A DNA stretch of 64,000 nt from Aurantimonas manganoxydans SI85-9A1 (GTDB lineage: Bacteria > Pseudomonadota > Alphaproteobacteria > Rhizobiales > Rhizobiaceae): NCBI RefSeq assembly GCF_000153465.1, contig NZ_CH672387.1, positions 2,519,903-2,583,902 on the forward strand, given 5' to 3'. The first letter of the stretch is position 1; each line of letters begins with the position of its first letter. The notes below the pieces were generated by a model. It was not told the DNA's origin. It made no database searches and worked only from the letters and a program-made list of their open reading frames with translations. Positions 45,984-54,480 of the stretch are shown here, piece by piece. The translations under genes were made by a program, and so were the position numbers.

Positions 45984-46131
45984 GGCCTGTCCACCGTGGC
46001 GGCTCCTTAGCCGGACGCGAGGACGCGGCGCGCTTGTACGTCACGGCCCCAGAGGCCATATCCGGATGACGACACGCGGTGCGACGACGCCCGCCGACGC
46101 CCCGATTGTGACACCGACGCGCCGCGGACCC

Positions 46132-46377
46132 ATGAGCATCGAAAGCCCCTGCATCTCCCTGTGCGCGATCGATCCGCGGTCCGGCTTTTGCTTCGGCTGC
46201 GGCCGCACGGGCGAGGAGATCGGCGCGTGGATCGCCTTCTCGCCGGAACAGCGCCGCGCCGTGATGGACACCCTGCCGGCGCGCATGGCGACGATCGAGC
46301 GCCCGGCCCGGCGCGAGACCAAGCGCCGGCGGCTGGAACGCGAGCGGGCCGAAGCGCAGGGAGCGGACGATGCGTAG
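46132..46377 (+). CDS. DUF1289 domain protein
   Basis: 81 residues: SPCISLCAIDPRSGFCFGCGRTGEEIGAW with the four family cysteines (possible metal site), then SPEQRRAVMDTLPARMA and a basic tail. Function unknown. ATG 46132 starts the domain; an in-frame ATG at 46066 would add 22 residues. It overlaps the following gene by 8 bases, suggesting coupling. Confidence 0.8.
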   Translation: MSIESPCISLCAIDPRSGFCFGCGRTGEEIGAWIAFSPEQRRAVMDTLPARMATIERPARRETKRRRLERERAEAQGADDA

Positions 46378-47080
46378 AGGCAGCCTCCTCTGGATCATCC
46401 TCGCCGTTCTCGGCGCGGCGTGCCTGGCCCTCGTCCTCAACCAGGATGGCACCATCGCCGGCCTGCCGGACAACCAGTTCGCCAGCCTCGCCTATTACGG
46501 CGTCTGGGGGCTGGCGCTGGCTTCCGGCGCGATCCTGTTCCTGCGGACGAATCTCGCCGGCGCGCTGAAGGGCGCGGCGATCTGGGGCCTCGCCTTCCTC
46601 GTGCTGATCGCCGCCTATGGCTTTGCGCCGGAACTCTCGGCGCTGAAGGACCGAGTCGTTGCCGTTCTCGTGCCCGGCACGCTGGTTTCGGTCGGCGACG
46701 GCACTGAAGGCAGCCGCTTCATGTCGCTGCGCGGCGCCGACGACCATTTCCACCTCGACGGCGAGATCGACGGCAAGCCCATCTCCTTCATGGTCGACAC
46801 CGGCGCCTCGATGATCGCGCTCGACCGCACGACGGCCGAATCCGTCGGCATCGACACGTCCCAGCTGCGCTATTCGCAACAGGTGATGACGGCCAACGGC
46901 GTCGTCGGCGCGGCGCCGGTGCGGCTCGACGAGGTGCGGGTCGGCGACATCGTGCGGCGCGGTGTGGCGGCGGCGGTGACGGAGAGCGACGGTCTCGGCG
47001 TTGCGTTGCTTGGCATGAGCTTCCTCAACACCCTCACCTCCTTCGACTTTCGCGGCGACCGGCTGATCCTGACCGACTGA
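46370..47080 (+). CDS. Retropepsin-like aspartic protease (TIGR02281)
   Basis: 236 residues. Three membrane helices at the N-terminus, then a clan AA domain with DTGAS (SFMVDTGASMIALDRTTAE) and GMSFLNTLTSFDFRGDRLIL. Relatives include PerP of Caulobacter, which clips a polar membrane protein; the periplasmic domain placement fits this. Overlaps the upstream DUF1289 gene. Confidence 0.85.
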   Translation: MRRGSLLWIILAVLGAACLALVLNQDGTIAGLPDNQFASLAYYGVWGLALASGAILFLRTNLAGALKGAAIWGLAFLVLIAAYGFAPELSALKDRVVAVLVPGTLVSVGDGTEGSRFMSLRGADDHFHLDGEIDGKPISFMVDTGASMIALDRTTAESVGIDTSQLRYSQQVMTANGVVGAAPVRLDEVRVGDIVRRGVAAAVTESDGLGVALLGMSFLNTLTSFDFRGDRLILTD

Positions 47081-47089
47081 ACGATCGTC

Positions 47090-47914
47090 TCAGAGGAGCG
47101 AATAGGCGAAGCGCGCGGCGACGATCAGCAGGAAGGCGCCGAAGCCGAGCTCGAGCTGGCGGCGGGTCAGCCGATGCGCCAGCGCGGCCCCCAGCGGCAC
47201 TGCCAGAATCGAGGCCGGCGCGATCAGCAGCACTGCCGCGAGACTGACGAAGCCGATGCTGTAGGCCGGCAGCAGCGGGTCGCCCCAGCCGCCGATGGCG
47301 TAGGAAAGCAGGCCGGGAACCGAGATCAGCACGCCGACGCCGGCGCTGGTCGCCACCGCCTCGATCATCGGCCGGTTGTAGAGCGTCATGAAGGTGTTGT
47401 TCAGGACACCGCCGCCGATCCCCATCAGCGAGGACAACAGGCCGATCAGGAAGCCGGCGACCGAGCGGCCGGCAAGGCCGGGCAGCTGCTTGCCGAAGGA
47501 CATCGGCACCTTGCCGAAGACCAGCTTCAGCCCGAGCACCAGGGCCAGCGCCGCGAAGATGCCGCGCAATTCGCCCGACGAGGCCGCCGCGGCGACCATG
47601 GCCCCCGCGATCGCTCCCAGCGGGATCGCCACCACCCATTCCTTCAGGAGCCGCCAGTCGACGACGCCGCGCCGCCAGTGCGAGACCAGCGAACGGATCG
47701 AGGTGGGTACGATGATCGCCAGGGACGAGCCGATCGCCAGATGCATCGAGACCTCGTGGCTGACGCCGAGTTCCTCGAAGGTCTGGTAGAGCACCGGCAC
47801 GAAGATCGCGCCGCCGCCGATGCCGAACAGGCCGGCGAGGAAGCCCGCGGCGGCAGCCGCTCCGAAGAGCGGCAGAAGGTAGGGAATCAGCGCGGACGCT
47901 TCGATCGGCTGCAT
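47090..47914 (-). CDS. TauE/SafE family sulfite-exporter-like permease
   Basis: 274 residues with eight hydrophobic segments and the internal repeat GFLAGLFGIGGGAIFVPVLY / GFLIGLLSSLMGIGGGVLNN typical of the family. It transports sulfur-containing anions across the inner membrane; substrate not fixed. ATG 47914. Confidence 0.87.
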   Translation of the reverse strand: MQPIEASALIPYLLPLFGAAAAAGFLAGLFGIGGGAIFVPVLYQTFEELGVSHEVSMHLAIGSSLAIIVPTSIRSLVSHWRRGVVDWRLLKEWVVAIPLGAIAGAMVAAAASSGELRGIFAALALVLGLKLVFGKVPMSFGKQLPGLAGRSVAGFLIGLLSSLMGIGGGVLNNTFMTLYNRPMIEAVATSAGVGVLISVPGLLSYAIGGWGDPLLPAYSIGFVSLAAVLLIAPASILAVPLGAALAHRLTRRQLELGFGAFLLIVAARFAYSLL

Positions 47915-48116
47915 GGTTCCTCATAGGGCGGAACAGTCGCGAATGCATCCGTTATGTTGCACCGCGCAAAAGCCGGCGCGTGGGCGCTGCGATTCTGTCG
48001 ATGGTCAGCTCCGCAGCATCCCGGCGGGCAGCGCATGATTTGCAGCCAGGCATGGCAGTTATTCCCACGAACCGTTATACTGGCCGTTCTATCTTCTGAC
48101 AAACCGATGGAACGCC

Positions 48117-48299
48117 ATGACGAAAATCGAGTTTCGAGCCGCCTTGAAGTCTCTTGGCCTGTCCCAGAGCAAGTTCTCCGAGCGCATGGGCGTCAGGCCA
48201 AATACCGTCTCGACGTGGGCAAGCGTTGCGGCTGCCGTTCCCGGGCCTGTCCGCGCCTATCTTGAACTGGCGTTGGCCGTTCGGTCGCTACCGGTCTAG
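48117..48299 (+). CDS. Small helix-turn-helix protein
   Basis: 60 residues, almost entirely a Cro/CI-type HTH (LGLSQSKFSERMGVRPNTVS then TWAS). Too short to carry an effector domain; such proteins control phage, plasmid or toxin modules. It marks the left border of the accessory segment. A TATACT box at 48076-48081 is a possible -10, without a clear -35. Confidence 0.6.
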   Translation: MTKIEFRAALKSLGLSQSKFSERMGVRPNTVSTWASVAAAVPGPVRAYLELALAVRSLPV

Positions 48300-48817
48300 C
48301 GATTGACGCATCCCGAGGGAATCGTGCACCGTTCATGCACCCGCTCGGAAATGGTGAAACGGCGAAACGGATAGAGGTGGGATCATCCGATTGGATGATC
48401 ACCACGACCTATCCCATTGTCGTGCATCGCGCCGTCGGCGCCAGTCGAACGGAGTTCCGCGGCCGCTACAGCGTTCTCGGCGCGATGTATATCGAGGCGG
48501 ATCCGTTCGATCTCATCGACAACGAGCGTGCCAGCGCACGTAATAACCTTTTGACTTACTCTGAATGGCCGCGCAGCTTGAGAGCGTAGCAGGAGGCCCG
48601 CCGGCTTGGTGTCGACGGGGACTCTCGTCAAATGGCCGAAGCCGCTAACATCGCCGGTGGGAGGAGCGGAGGCTGCGGCCGGCGGTCTGGCTATCTGCGT
48701 TCCACCGGCTTTAAGACGCTTCGTTGCTTCTCGGGGCGGCGAATTATCAGACCAAAGTCCGTCGACAGCATACGCGGTGCAGGTCCACACAAGATCATAT
48801 CCAGCGGGGAGGTCACT
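48300..48817. other. 518-base stretch without a supported gene
   Basis: Short open frames exist on both strands, but none has a recognised domain, a good ribosome site or a neighbour that argues for it. Base composition is mixed and less GC-rich than the core regions. Probably remnant DNA. Confidence 0.4.
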
Positions 48818-49279
48818 ATGCGTCGCATTGCCCTTTGCAGCTTCGTAACTCTCGGCCTGCTTGTAGGCGGCGCCTTGGCGCAGGGGTCGATAGCACCTGA
48901 AATCGATCCAATCGAAGCGCGCCAAGCTATCATGTCCAACAATGGTGCTGCCGCAAAGCTCGGTGGCCAGATGGTGAAAGGCGAAACTCCTTTCGATGCG
49001 GCTGCCGCCGGAGTTGCCCTGCGAACATTGTATTCAGGATCTCTCGGCTTTGGGCACTATTTCCCAGAAGGTTCGGAGACTGGCGGTGACACTGAGGCCG
49101 CCCCGGCAATCTGGGAAAAGCCGGACGAATTTCGGGCGGCCCTCGCCAAATTCCAGAATGATGCGGCCGCCGCGATCGAAGCGAAACCAGAGAACGTAGA
49201 CGCCTTCAAGCAGGCGTTTAGCTCGGTGACGACAAATTGCAAAAGTTGTCACGATGAATTTCGCGTAGAGAAGAACTAG
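48818..49279 (+). CDS. Cytochrome c class II (c-556 / c' type)
   Basis: 153 residues: signal peptide (RRIALCSFVTLGLLVGGALA) then a four-helix bundle with the heme attachment site CKSCH near the C-terminus (TTNCKSCHDEFR) and Met-containing segment AIMSNNGAAAKLGGQMV. It is a periplasmic electron carrier or NO-binding protein. GGGGAGG is 5 bases before ATG 48818. Base use is less GC-rich than the core genes and mobile DNA follows, so it may have been acquired. Confidence 0.88.
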   Translation: MRRIALCSFVTLGLLVGGALAQGSIAPEIDPIEARQAIMSNNGAAAKLGGQMVKGETPFDAAAAGVALRTLYSGSLGFGHYFPEGSETGGDTEAAPAIWEKPDEFRAALAKFQNDAAAAIEAKPENVDAFKQAFSSVTTNCKSCHDEFRVEKN

Positions 49280-49310
49280 AATTTCGCTGTCATCGCTCAT
49301 CCCGGCCGGG

Positions 49311-49773
49311 TGTTGATTTCCACGCGGAACTGACTCGGGTTTTCCATCGAGAAGCGACCCGGCTTCGAGTTAAGTTGAGATGGTCATGTCTGGGTCAAGG
49401 TATGTTCGATTTTCTTCCTTTTGCGGTTCATGGTTGCGGTGTTCGCCCTGAAGCGGAAGCTGTCATTTCCGGTTTCCAAGTTGTGGCAGCAATGGGTGAG
49501 CCGATCGAGTAGAGCGGTGGTCATCTTGGCATCGCCGAAGACGGTGGCCCACTCGCTGAAGCCCAGATTGGTCGTGATGACAACGCTGGTGCGCTCGTAG
49601 AGCTTCCTCAGCAGATGGAAGAGCAGTGCGCCGCCGGAGGCACTGAACGGCAGGTGTTCAAGCTCGTCCACGGTCACGAGGTCGAGACGGGCAAGGGTCT
49701 CGGACAATTGGCCGGCCTTTCCCTTGGCCTTCTCTTGTTGGAGCGTGTTGACGAGAGAGGTGGCTCGGTTTGT
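49311..49773 (-). mobile_element. IS21 family remnant (right end)
   Basis: Starts with the terminal sequence TGTTGATTTCCACGCGGAAC typical of IS21 ends and contains the 3' part of istB. The left part of the element, istA and the N-terminus of istB are absent; the break is close to 49773, where an IS3 fragment begins upstream. Confidence 0.7.
49384..49773 (-). pseudogene. IstB helper ATPase, N-terminally truncated
   Basis: About 130 residues of an IS21 IstB protein: [20 protein letters not shown] (Walker B and sensor region), [37 protein letters not shown]. The DNA-binding domain and the Walker A loop are missing, so it cannot support transposition. The open frame continues upstream through unrelated bases to 49953. 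Confidence 0.85.
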
Positions 49774-49816
49774 CTGAACAGGCTCGTCGGCCTGGTAAGT
49801 GGATTGGCTGCCGGGT

Positions 49817-49980
49817 TTAGGCCGCTGCGAGAAGCGGCCGGTTGAAGTAGGCGCGGTCCGGTGTTTTCCGACCCAAGCTCGAATGCGGACGTCGTCCGTT
49901 GTAAAATGCCAGGTATCTGGCGATCGATGCGCGGGCATGGCTGACGGTCTCATAGGCTCGGAGGTAGACCTCGTCGATTT
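49817..49980 (-). pseudogene. IS3 family transposase C-terminal fragment
   Basis: About 54 residues that match the end of IS3 orfB integrases: [20 protein letters not shown] then [19 protein letters not shown]. The catalytic DDE core is missing. It abuts the IS21 remnant and is a relic of an earlier insertion. Confidence 0.8.
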
Positions 49981-50299
49981 GGGTCGGCCCCCACCGAGTG
50001 GTCCAGGGCAAATCTCAGTTTATGAGCGGTCTTTGCGCCAAGGCTGGTGTGGCCAGCGAAGCTGGTCCGGATGGCGAAGCCGGACCGGGTTGGCTTCGAG
50101 AGTGGCAAGATGTCCGGCTGGCTCTGGCATGAGCTCGGTCGCTTGGGCCTCCCGGTTGTCTGCGTCGATGCCAGGCACGCTCATGCCGTCCTCTCAACGA
50201 GTGTCGTCTAACGCCAGAGGTCAACTTCTCCTGGCGCAGGGGGCAACCATAGTGACCGCCGACATGTCGGGTGATCGTCACCGGCGCGGCCGAACCGCG
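49981..50299. other. Non-coding stretch between the IS3 fragment and dusA
   Basis: Contains two neighbouring dyads (CCAGC GAA GCTGG at 50053-50065 and GGTCCGG ... CCGGACC at 50064-50086) that could fold alternatively; no gene, tRNA or clear att repeat recognised. Confidence 0.4.
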
Positions 50300-51319
50300 T
50301 CATGCCGCGTGGCGCTTGTCGCCATCCAGCCGCACGGCGGCGAAGGCCTCGCGCAGGAGCTGCGGCCCGGCGTTCGGGCGCACTGCGCCGTCCGATAGGA
50401 TCTGGCGCCAGCGCCGCGCGCCGGGCATGCCGTTGAACAGGCCGAGCATGTGCCGAGTCACCTGCCCCAGCCGGCCGCCGCGTTCCAGATGCCGCGCCGC
50501 GTAGTCCGCCATGGTGTCGATCAACGCAGCGTAATCCACCGGCCGGGGCGCGGCGCCGAAGACGCGGGCGTCGACCTCGGCCAGGCGGTCCGGCGTCTGG
50601 TAGGCCGCGCGGCCCATCATCACCCCGTCGACGCGGTCGAGCTCCTCGACGGCCGCATCCAGCGTCGTCAGCCCGCCATTGAGGCCGACGAACGCCTCCG
50701 GCAATCGCTGTTTCAGGCGGTGGACGCGGTCGTAGTCGAGCGGTGGGATGTCCCGGTTTTCCTTCGGGCTCAGCCCCTGCAGCCAGGCTTTTCGCGCATG
50801 CACCCAGATCGTGGTGACGCCGGCGGCGATCGCCGCATCGGCCAGATCGTCCAGCGCCGGCTCCGGGTCCTGCTCGTCGACTCCGATCCGGCACTTCACC
50901 GTCACCGGCACGTCACTCGCTTCGGCCATGGCCGCGAGGCAACGGCCGACCAAGTCGGGCTCGCGCATCAGGCAGGCGCCGAACGCCCCGGACTGCACCC
51001 GGTCGGACGGGCAGCCGACATTCAGATTGATCTCGTCATAGCCGAAATCTGCTGCGATCCGGCAGGCTTCCGCCAGTTTCTGCGGCTCCGAGCCGCCGAT
51101 CTGCAGTGCTAGCGGGCTCTCGACCGCGTCATGGCCAAGCAACCGGTCCCGGTCGCCATGGAGGATCGCGTCGGCGACGACCATCTCGGTATAGAGCAGC
51201 GCATGCCAGGTGAGCTGCCGATGGAAGAATCGGCAATGCCGGTCGGTCCAGTCGATCATCGGCGCGATCGCGAACGCAGAACCCTTTGTTGTGCTAGTTT
51301 TTGACGCTGATTCAGTCAC
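50300..51319 (-). CDS. dusA: tRNA-dihydrouridine synthase A
   Basis: About 339 residues, DusA type. Flavin barrel signatures: FAIAPMIDWTDRHCRFFHRQ, LQIGGSEPQKLAEACRI, EINLNVGCPSDRVQSGAFGA (catalytic Cys), VKCRIGVDEQD, IWVHARKAWLQGLSPKENRD and GVMMGRAAYQTP. It reduces uridine 20/20a in tRNA D-loops. No ATG is available; GTG 51319 (or TTG 51355) starts the frame, so the first codons may have been remade by an integration event. An integrase remnant lies just beyond its 5' end. Confidence 0.93.
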   Translation of the reverse strand: MTESASKTSTTKGSAFAIAPMIDWTDRHCRFFHRQLTWHALLYTEMVVADAILHGDRDRLLGHDAVESPLALQIGGSEPQKLAEACRIAADFGYDEINLNVGCPSDRVQSGAFGACLMREPDLVGRCLAAMAEASDVPVTVKCRIGVDEQDPEPALDDLADAAIAAGVTTIWVHARKAWLQGLSPKENRDIPPLDYDRVHRLKQRLPEAFVGLNGGLTTLDAAVEELDRVDGVMMGRAAYQTPDRLAEVDARVFGAAPRPVDYAALIDTMADYAARHLERGGRLGQVTRHMLGLFNGMPGARRWRQILSDGAVRPNAGPQLLREAFAAVRLDGDKRHAA

Positions 51320-51422
51320 TTGACCGGACTGCACTGATCTAATGTTCTCGACCAAACTCGGCCTTTTCCGACTGTCTTATAGCTATTGCTACGTCGTAGC
51401 GACCTCAGAGGCGCGTAGCAAC

Positions 51423-51536
51423 TTGGGAGCCATCAACGCACGCAGACGGGCCGACGGATCGTCAACGTATACCGCACAAATTCGCATCCCGAGAGCCGAA
51501 GCGCTCGTTCACGGATGGCCGATTTGCCCTTCTTGA
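51423..51536 (+). pseudogene. N-terminal remnant of a site-specific integrase
   Basis: The translation LGAINARRRADGSSTYTAQIRI is the arm-type DNA-binding start of tyrosine recombinases (pattern GxIxxRxRxDGxxxYxAQIRI). After about 25 residues similarity is lost and the frame ends at 51536. It is divergent from dusA, about 100 bases from its start, which is where dusA-targeting islands place their integrase. Confidence 0.6.
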
Positions 51537-51664
51537 TTGAGTAGAGGTTGCACGTAGAGGCAGAAGAGCACGCCGTGCGGATTCCCGTCGAGAAGCATCT
51601 AAGATGTGTCGTTCCCGCAACCATAGGATTGCGACGCTGAGGTAACTAGCGACTTCAAACAAGG

Positions 51665-51826
51665 ATGGTCACCGAGATGCAAAGCCAGCCCGAACAAGCG
51701 CAAAACGCCAGTCAAAAACCGCCACTGGATTCAGAGGATCAGCATGATCCTTTCGTGAGCAGACGGTCGCGCTCGAACGACGACTACAGCTGGGATCGCT
51801 GGGAAACTGGAGACGTGCGAGGATAA
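51665..51826 (+). CDS. Small hypothetical protein with its own terminator
   Basis: 53 codons, ATG 51665 to TAA 51826, rich in Gln, Ser, Asp and Arg; ends in DDYSWDRWETGDVRG. An intrinsic terminator begins 37 bases after the stop, which supports expression. The ribosome site (AAGG) is very close to ATG 51665; ATG 51677 is an alternative. Not recognised. Confidence 0.4.
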   Translation: MVTEMQSQPEQAQNASQKPPLDSEDQHDPFVSRRSRSNDDYSWDRWETGDVRG

Positions 51827-51862
51827 GTCCTCCCTTCCGCGCAACCTGATCACTGAAAACGA

Positions 51863-51894
51863 AAGCCGTCGCACGCCAGGGGATGCGACGGCTT
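51863..51894 (+). terminator. Terminator after the small gene
   Basis: AAGCCGTCGCA / TGCGACGGCTT, 11-bp stem, 10-base loop. A related hairpin with a similar 3' flank is at 56736. Confidence 0.7.
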
Positions 51895-52051
51895 CGCCAA
51901 ATGGTTCGCTCGCAAGGTCCACCCGGATGACTACTTCACTAGGATAAGATACTCACTCAAGCGATTCGCTAGGGTCGATACCCATTCATCCTATTGAAGC
52001 TTCGAAGCAAATCAGATTCCCTCGTGCGCAAAGGAGCCAAGGGAGGATCGG

Positions 52052-52312
52052 ATGGCACGACTGTTCTGGCTGAACGACGAGGCGTGGGCCGCTATCGAGC
52101 CGCATCTGCCAAAGAACCAGCCGGGGGCGCGTCGCGTAGATGATCGCCGGGTCATCAGCGGCATCCTGCACGTTCTCAAGACCGGCAGCCGTTGGCAGGA
52201 CTGCCCGAGCGAATACGGACCTGCAACGACGATCTATAACCGCTTCAACCGCTGGTCCCGACGGCAAATCTGGACCAGCATTCTGGAGCACTGGTCGCAA
52301 CAGGTGTGCTAG
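52052..52312 (+). pseudogene. Transposase of the outer IS5 element, N-terminal part
   Basis: 86 codons: LNDEAWAAIEPHLPKNQPGA, RRVDDRRVISGILHVLKTGS, CPSEYGPATTIYNRFNRW. GGAGGA precedes ATG 52052. After TSILE the frame is wrong by one base: a lost base near 52287 turns the expected ALVATGVLSRSAS into another frame, so it was broken before the second element entered at 52312. The C-terminal part is at 54481. Confidence 0.85.
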
Positions 52313-52324
52313 GGAGCGGACTCA

Positions 52325-52738
52325 TTAGGCATTGATCCAGATGCGGACGGCAGCCAGCTTGAGAGCGGCGGCGAAGTTGTCGGCGCGCCGGTCGTAGCGC
52401 GTGGCAAGGCCCCGCATCTGCTTGATGCGATTGGAGAAGCGCTCGACGAGGTTGCGCTGGCGGTAGACCCATCGACTGAAGGCGAAGGTGCCCTTGCGGA
52501 TAGAGCGCGGCGGGATGTTCGCCCAGGCATTGCGGCTGGCGACGAAGGAGCGGATGCCGTCCGTGTCATAAGCTTTGTCGGCGATGACGGTCGCTCCGGG
52601 CGCGACGGCGTCGAGCAGCTTGGTCGCCATCGGCGCGTCGCCGGCCTGTCCGGCCGTCAGCTCAAGGCGCACAGGGCGCCCTTCGGCGTCAACGAGAGCA
52701 TGGATCTTGGTGGTCAGGCCGCCACGGGAATGTCCCAT
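52325..52738 (-). CDS. Transposase orfB of the middle IS5 element
   Basis: About 137 residues with the DDE core: HSRGGLTTKIHALVDAEGRP, VIADKAYDTDGIRSFV and the closing RNLVERFSNRIKQMRGLATR. It is read as a fusion with orfA through a -1 frameshift at GAAAAAG (52759-52765). Because orfA is interrupted, no active protein is expected now. Confidence 0.85.
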   Translation of the reverse strand: MGHSRGGLTTKIHALVDAEGRPVRLELTAGQAGDAPMATKLLDAVAPGATVIADKAYDTDGIRSFVASRNAWANIPPRSIRKGTFAFSRWVYRQRNLVERFSNRIKQMRGLATRYDRRADNFAAALKLAAVRIWINA

Positions 52739-53047
52739 GCAAGGATCGGCAGATCCCCCTTTTTCGCGCCGGCACCATGCTGGTGGACGCGAACGCAGGA
52801 GCTGTCGATCATGACGATGTCGCCGTCATAAGCCTTCGATACCGCTGCCAGGAGGCGATCCCACACACCGGCGGTCAGCCAGCGCGTGAAGCGGTTGTAG
52901 AGCGTGGTCCGAGGACCGTAACGCTCCAGGACATCGCGCCAGGATGAGCCGGTGCGGAACCGCCAGAGGATGCCGTTGATCACCCGCCGGTCGTCGACCC
53001 GGGCGACGCCGCGGCTGTTTTGCGGCAGCAGCGGCTCGATGACAGCC
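52714..53047 (-). pseudogene. Transposase orfA of the middle IS5 element, 5' end separated
   Basis: Contains VIEPLLPQNSRGVARVDDRR, RTGSSWRDVLERYGPRTTLY and DGDIVMIDSSCVRVHQHGAG. The first eleven codons (MRRDELSDQEW) lie on the other side of the IS256 element, from ATG 54408 to 54377; joining them through the duplicated CATTCCTG restores the frame exactly. GAAAAAG near the end is a probable slippery site for -1 frameshifting into orfB. Confidence 0.85.
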
Positions 53048-53055
53048 CATTCCTG

Positions 53056-54376
53056 GGGACTGTCAGGAATTCCGTGTGTGGGCGGGCGGTTGAACAATTT
53101 CAGGCCATGGCCTGTGTGAAGCGCTCACCGTAGAGGATGGCGAACTGCGCTTTGGCCATTGCCCACTCACGAGGCGGCATTTTCCACTCCTTCTCCGATT
53201 GATTCAAGACCAGGAAGAGAAGCTTCATCGCAGCGTCGTCGGTCGGGAAGTGGCCTCGAGCCCGGACAGCCCTGCGCAGTTTTGAGTTCAAAGCCTCAAT
53301 AGCGTTGGTCGTATAGACCATTCTGCGGACCTCCTCGGGGAAGCCATAGAACGGAACGACCTCGGCCCAGGCCCGGCGCCAGCTCTGCCCAATGGCTGCG
53401 TATCGGTGGCCCCATTCGCCTTCCTCAAAGGCCGTCAGGGCCTTCTCGGCTGCCACCGCGTCGGCCGCTCGGTAAATGTCCTTTAGCGCGGCCGCGACGG
53501 CCTTGCGGTCCTTGTAGGACGTGAAGTCGAGGCTGTGGCGCAGGAGATGGACAATACAGGTCTGGACGGTGGCTTCAGGGAAGACGGCGACGATGGCCTC
53601 AGGAAAGCCCTTCAGCCCGTCGACGATGGCAAGCAGGACGTCCTCAACGCCGCGGTGCTTCATCTCGTTCATGACCCGCAGCCAGAACTTGGCGCCCTCG
53701 TTCTGCTCGAGCCAGAGGCCGAGGATCTCCTTGGTGCCGTCGGCGCGCACGCCAAGGGCGATGTGGACCGCCTTGTTTCTGACGAAGCCTTCGTCGCGGA
53801 TCTTCACACGCAGAGCATCGAAGAACACGATCGGATAGACCGCCTCCAGTGGCCTGGCCTGCCAGGCGGCGACCTCTTCCAGAACGGCGTCCGTGACCAC
53901 CGAAATCAGGTCCGCAGAAACATCGACGCCGTAGAGATCGTGAAGGTGCCCAACAATCTCCCGATTGCTCATTCCCCGGGCATACATCGAGATGATCTTC
54001 TCGTCGAAGCCCGGGAACCGCCGCTGATATTTGGCAATGAGCTGCGGGTCGAAGCTGCCCTGCCGATCCCGCGGCACGGCAAGATTGAACTTGCCGCTGT
54101 CCGTCGTCACGGTCTTGCGGCCGTAGCCATTACGGCCGTTTCCGGCGCCGTTCTCGCCGGCCAGATGGTGATCCATCTCGGCGTTCAGGGCACGCTCGGC
54201 GAATGCCTTCTTCAGGCCGTCGAGCAAACCGCCCGGGTCGAAGGCAGTCTTCGGATCGGCGCCAGACAGAAGCTGGTCGAGAAGCGCGTCAGGAATGCTG
54301 GGTTCTTTGCGGCGGGCCATGGGTCTCTCCTTCGGTCCCATTATGCCCGCTCACACACGGAATTCCTGACAGTCCC
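53056..54376 (-). mobile_element. Inner IS256-family element, apparently intact
   Basis: 1321 bp with terminal inverted repeats of about 32 bases and one mismatch, beginning GGGACTGTCAGGAATTCCGT at each end. CATTCCTG is directly repeated at 53048-53055 and 54377-54384, the 8-bp target duplication expected for IS256. The transposase is full length, so this is the youngest layer of the nest and may still be mobile. Confidence 0.93.
53100..54320 (-). CDS. IS256 family transposase
   Basis: 406 residues. Mutator-type DDE domain with Asp in VFFDALRVKIRDEGF, Asp in VLLAIVDGLKGFPEAI and Glu in VYTTNAIEALNSKLRRAVRA; also CIVHLLRHSLDFTSYKDRK. AAGGAGAG precedes ATG 54320 at good spacing; a further ATG at 54341 lacks that. 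It cuts and copies its element through a circular intermediate in relatives. Confidence 0.93.
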   Translation of the reverse strand: MARRKEPSIPDALLDQLLSGADPKTAFDPGGLLDGLKKAFAERALNAEMDHHLAGENGAGNGRNGYGRKTVTTDSGKFNLAVPRDRQGSFDPQLIAKYQRRFPGFDEKIISMYARGMSNREIVGHLHDLYGVDVSADLISVVTDAVLEEVAAWQARPLEAVYPIVFFDALRVKIRDEGFVRNKAVHIALGVRADGTKEILGLWLEQNEGAKFWLRVMNEMKHRGVEDVLLAIVDGLKGFPEAIVAVFPEATVQTCIVHLLRHSLDFTSYKDRKAVAAALKDIYRAADAVAAEKALTAFEEGEWGHRYAAIGQSWRRAWAEVVPFYGFPEEVRRMVYTTNAIEALNSKLRRAVRARGHFPTDDAAMKLLFLVLNQSEKEWKMPPREWAMAKAQFAILYGERFTQAMA

Positions 54377-54480
54377 CATTCCTGATCTGACAGTTCATCG
54401 CGACGCATGGCAATCTCCCTTCCAGGAGATTGAATCAGATTACGCCACCTCGCTGAACCCGTTTATGGGGACGCTCTCTA

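Larger units (their letters stand above)
52312..54478 (-). mobile_element. Middle IS5-family element, interrupted by IS256
   Basis: Ends GGGAGCGGACTCAT (left) and GAGAGCGTCCCCAT (right, read inward) share GAGCG..C.CAT; TA (or CTA) is duplicated at 52310-52311 and 54479-54480. Removing the IS256 insertion leaves about 838 bp. It sits inside the transposase gene of the outer element and is oriented opposite to it. Confidence 0.85.

Noticed and set aside
48335-48589. 84-codon open frame in the accessory strip
   Set aside because: No ribosome site, no recognised domain, no supportive context.
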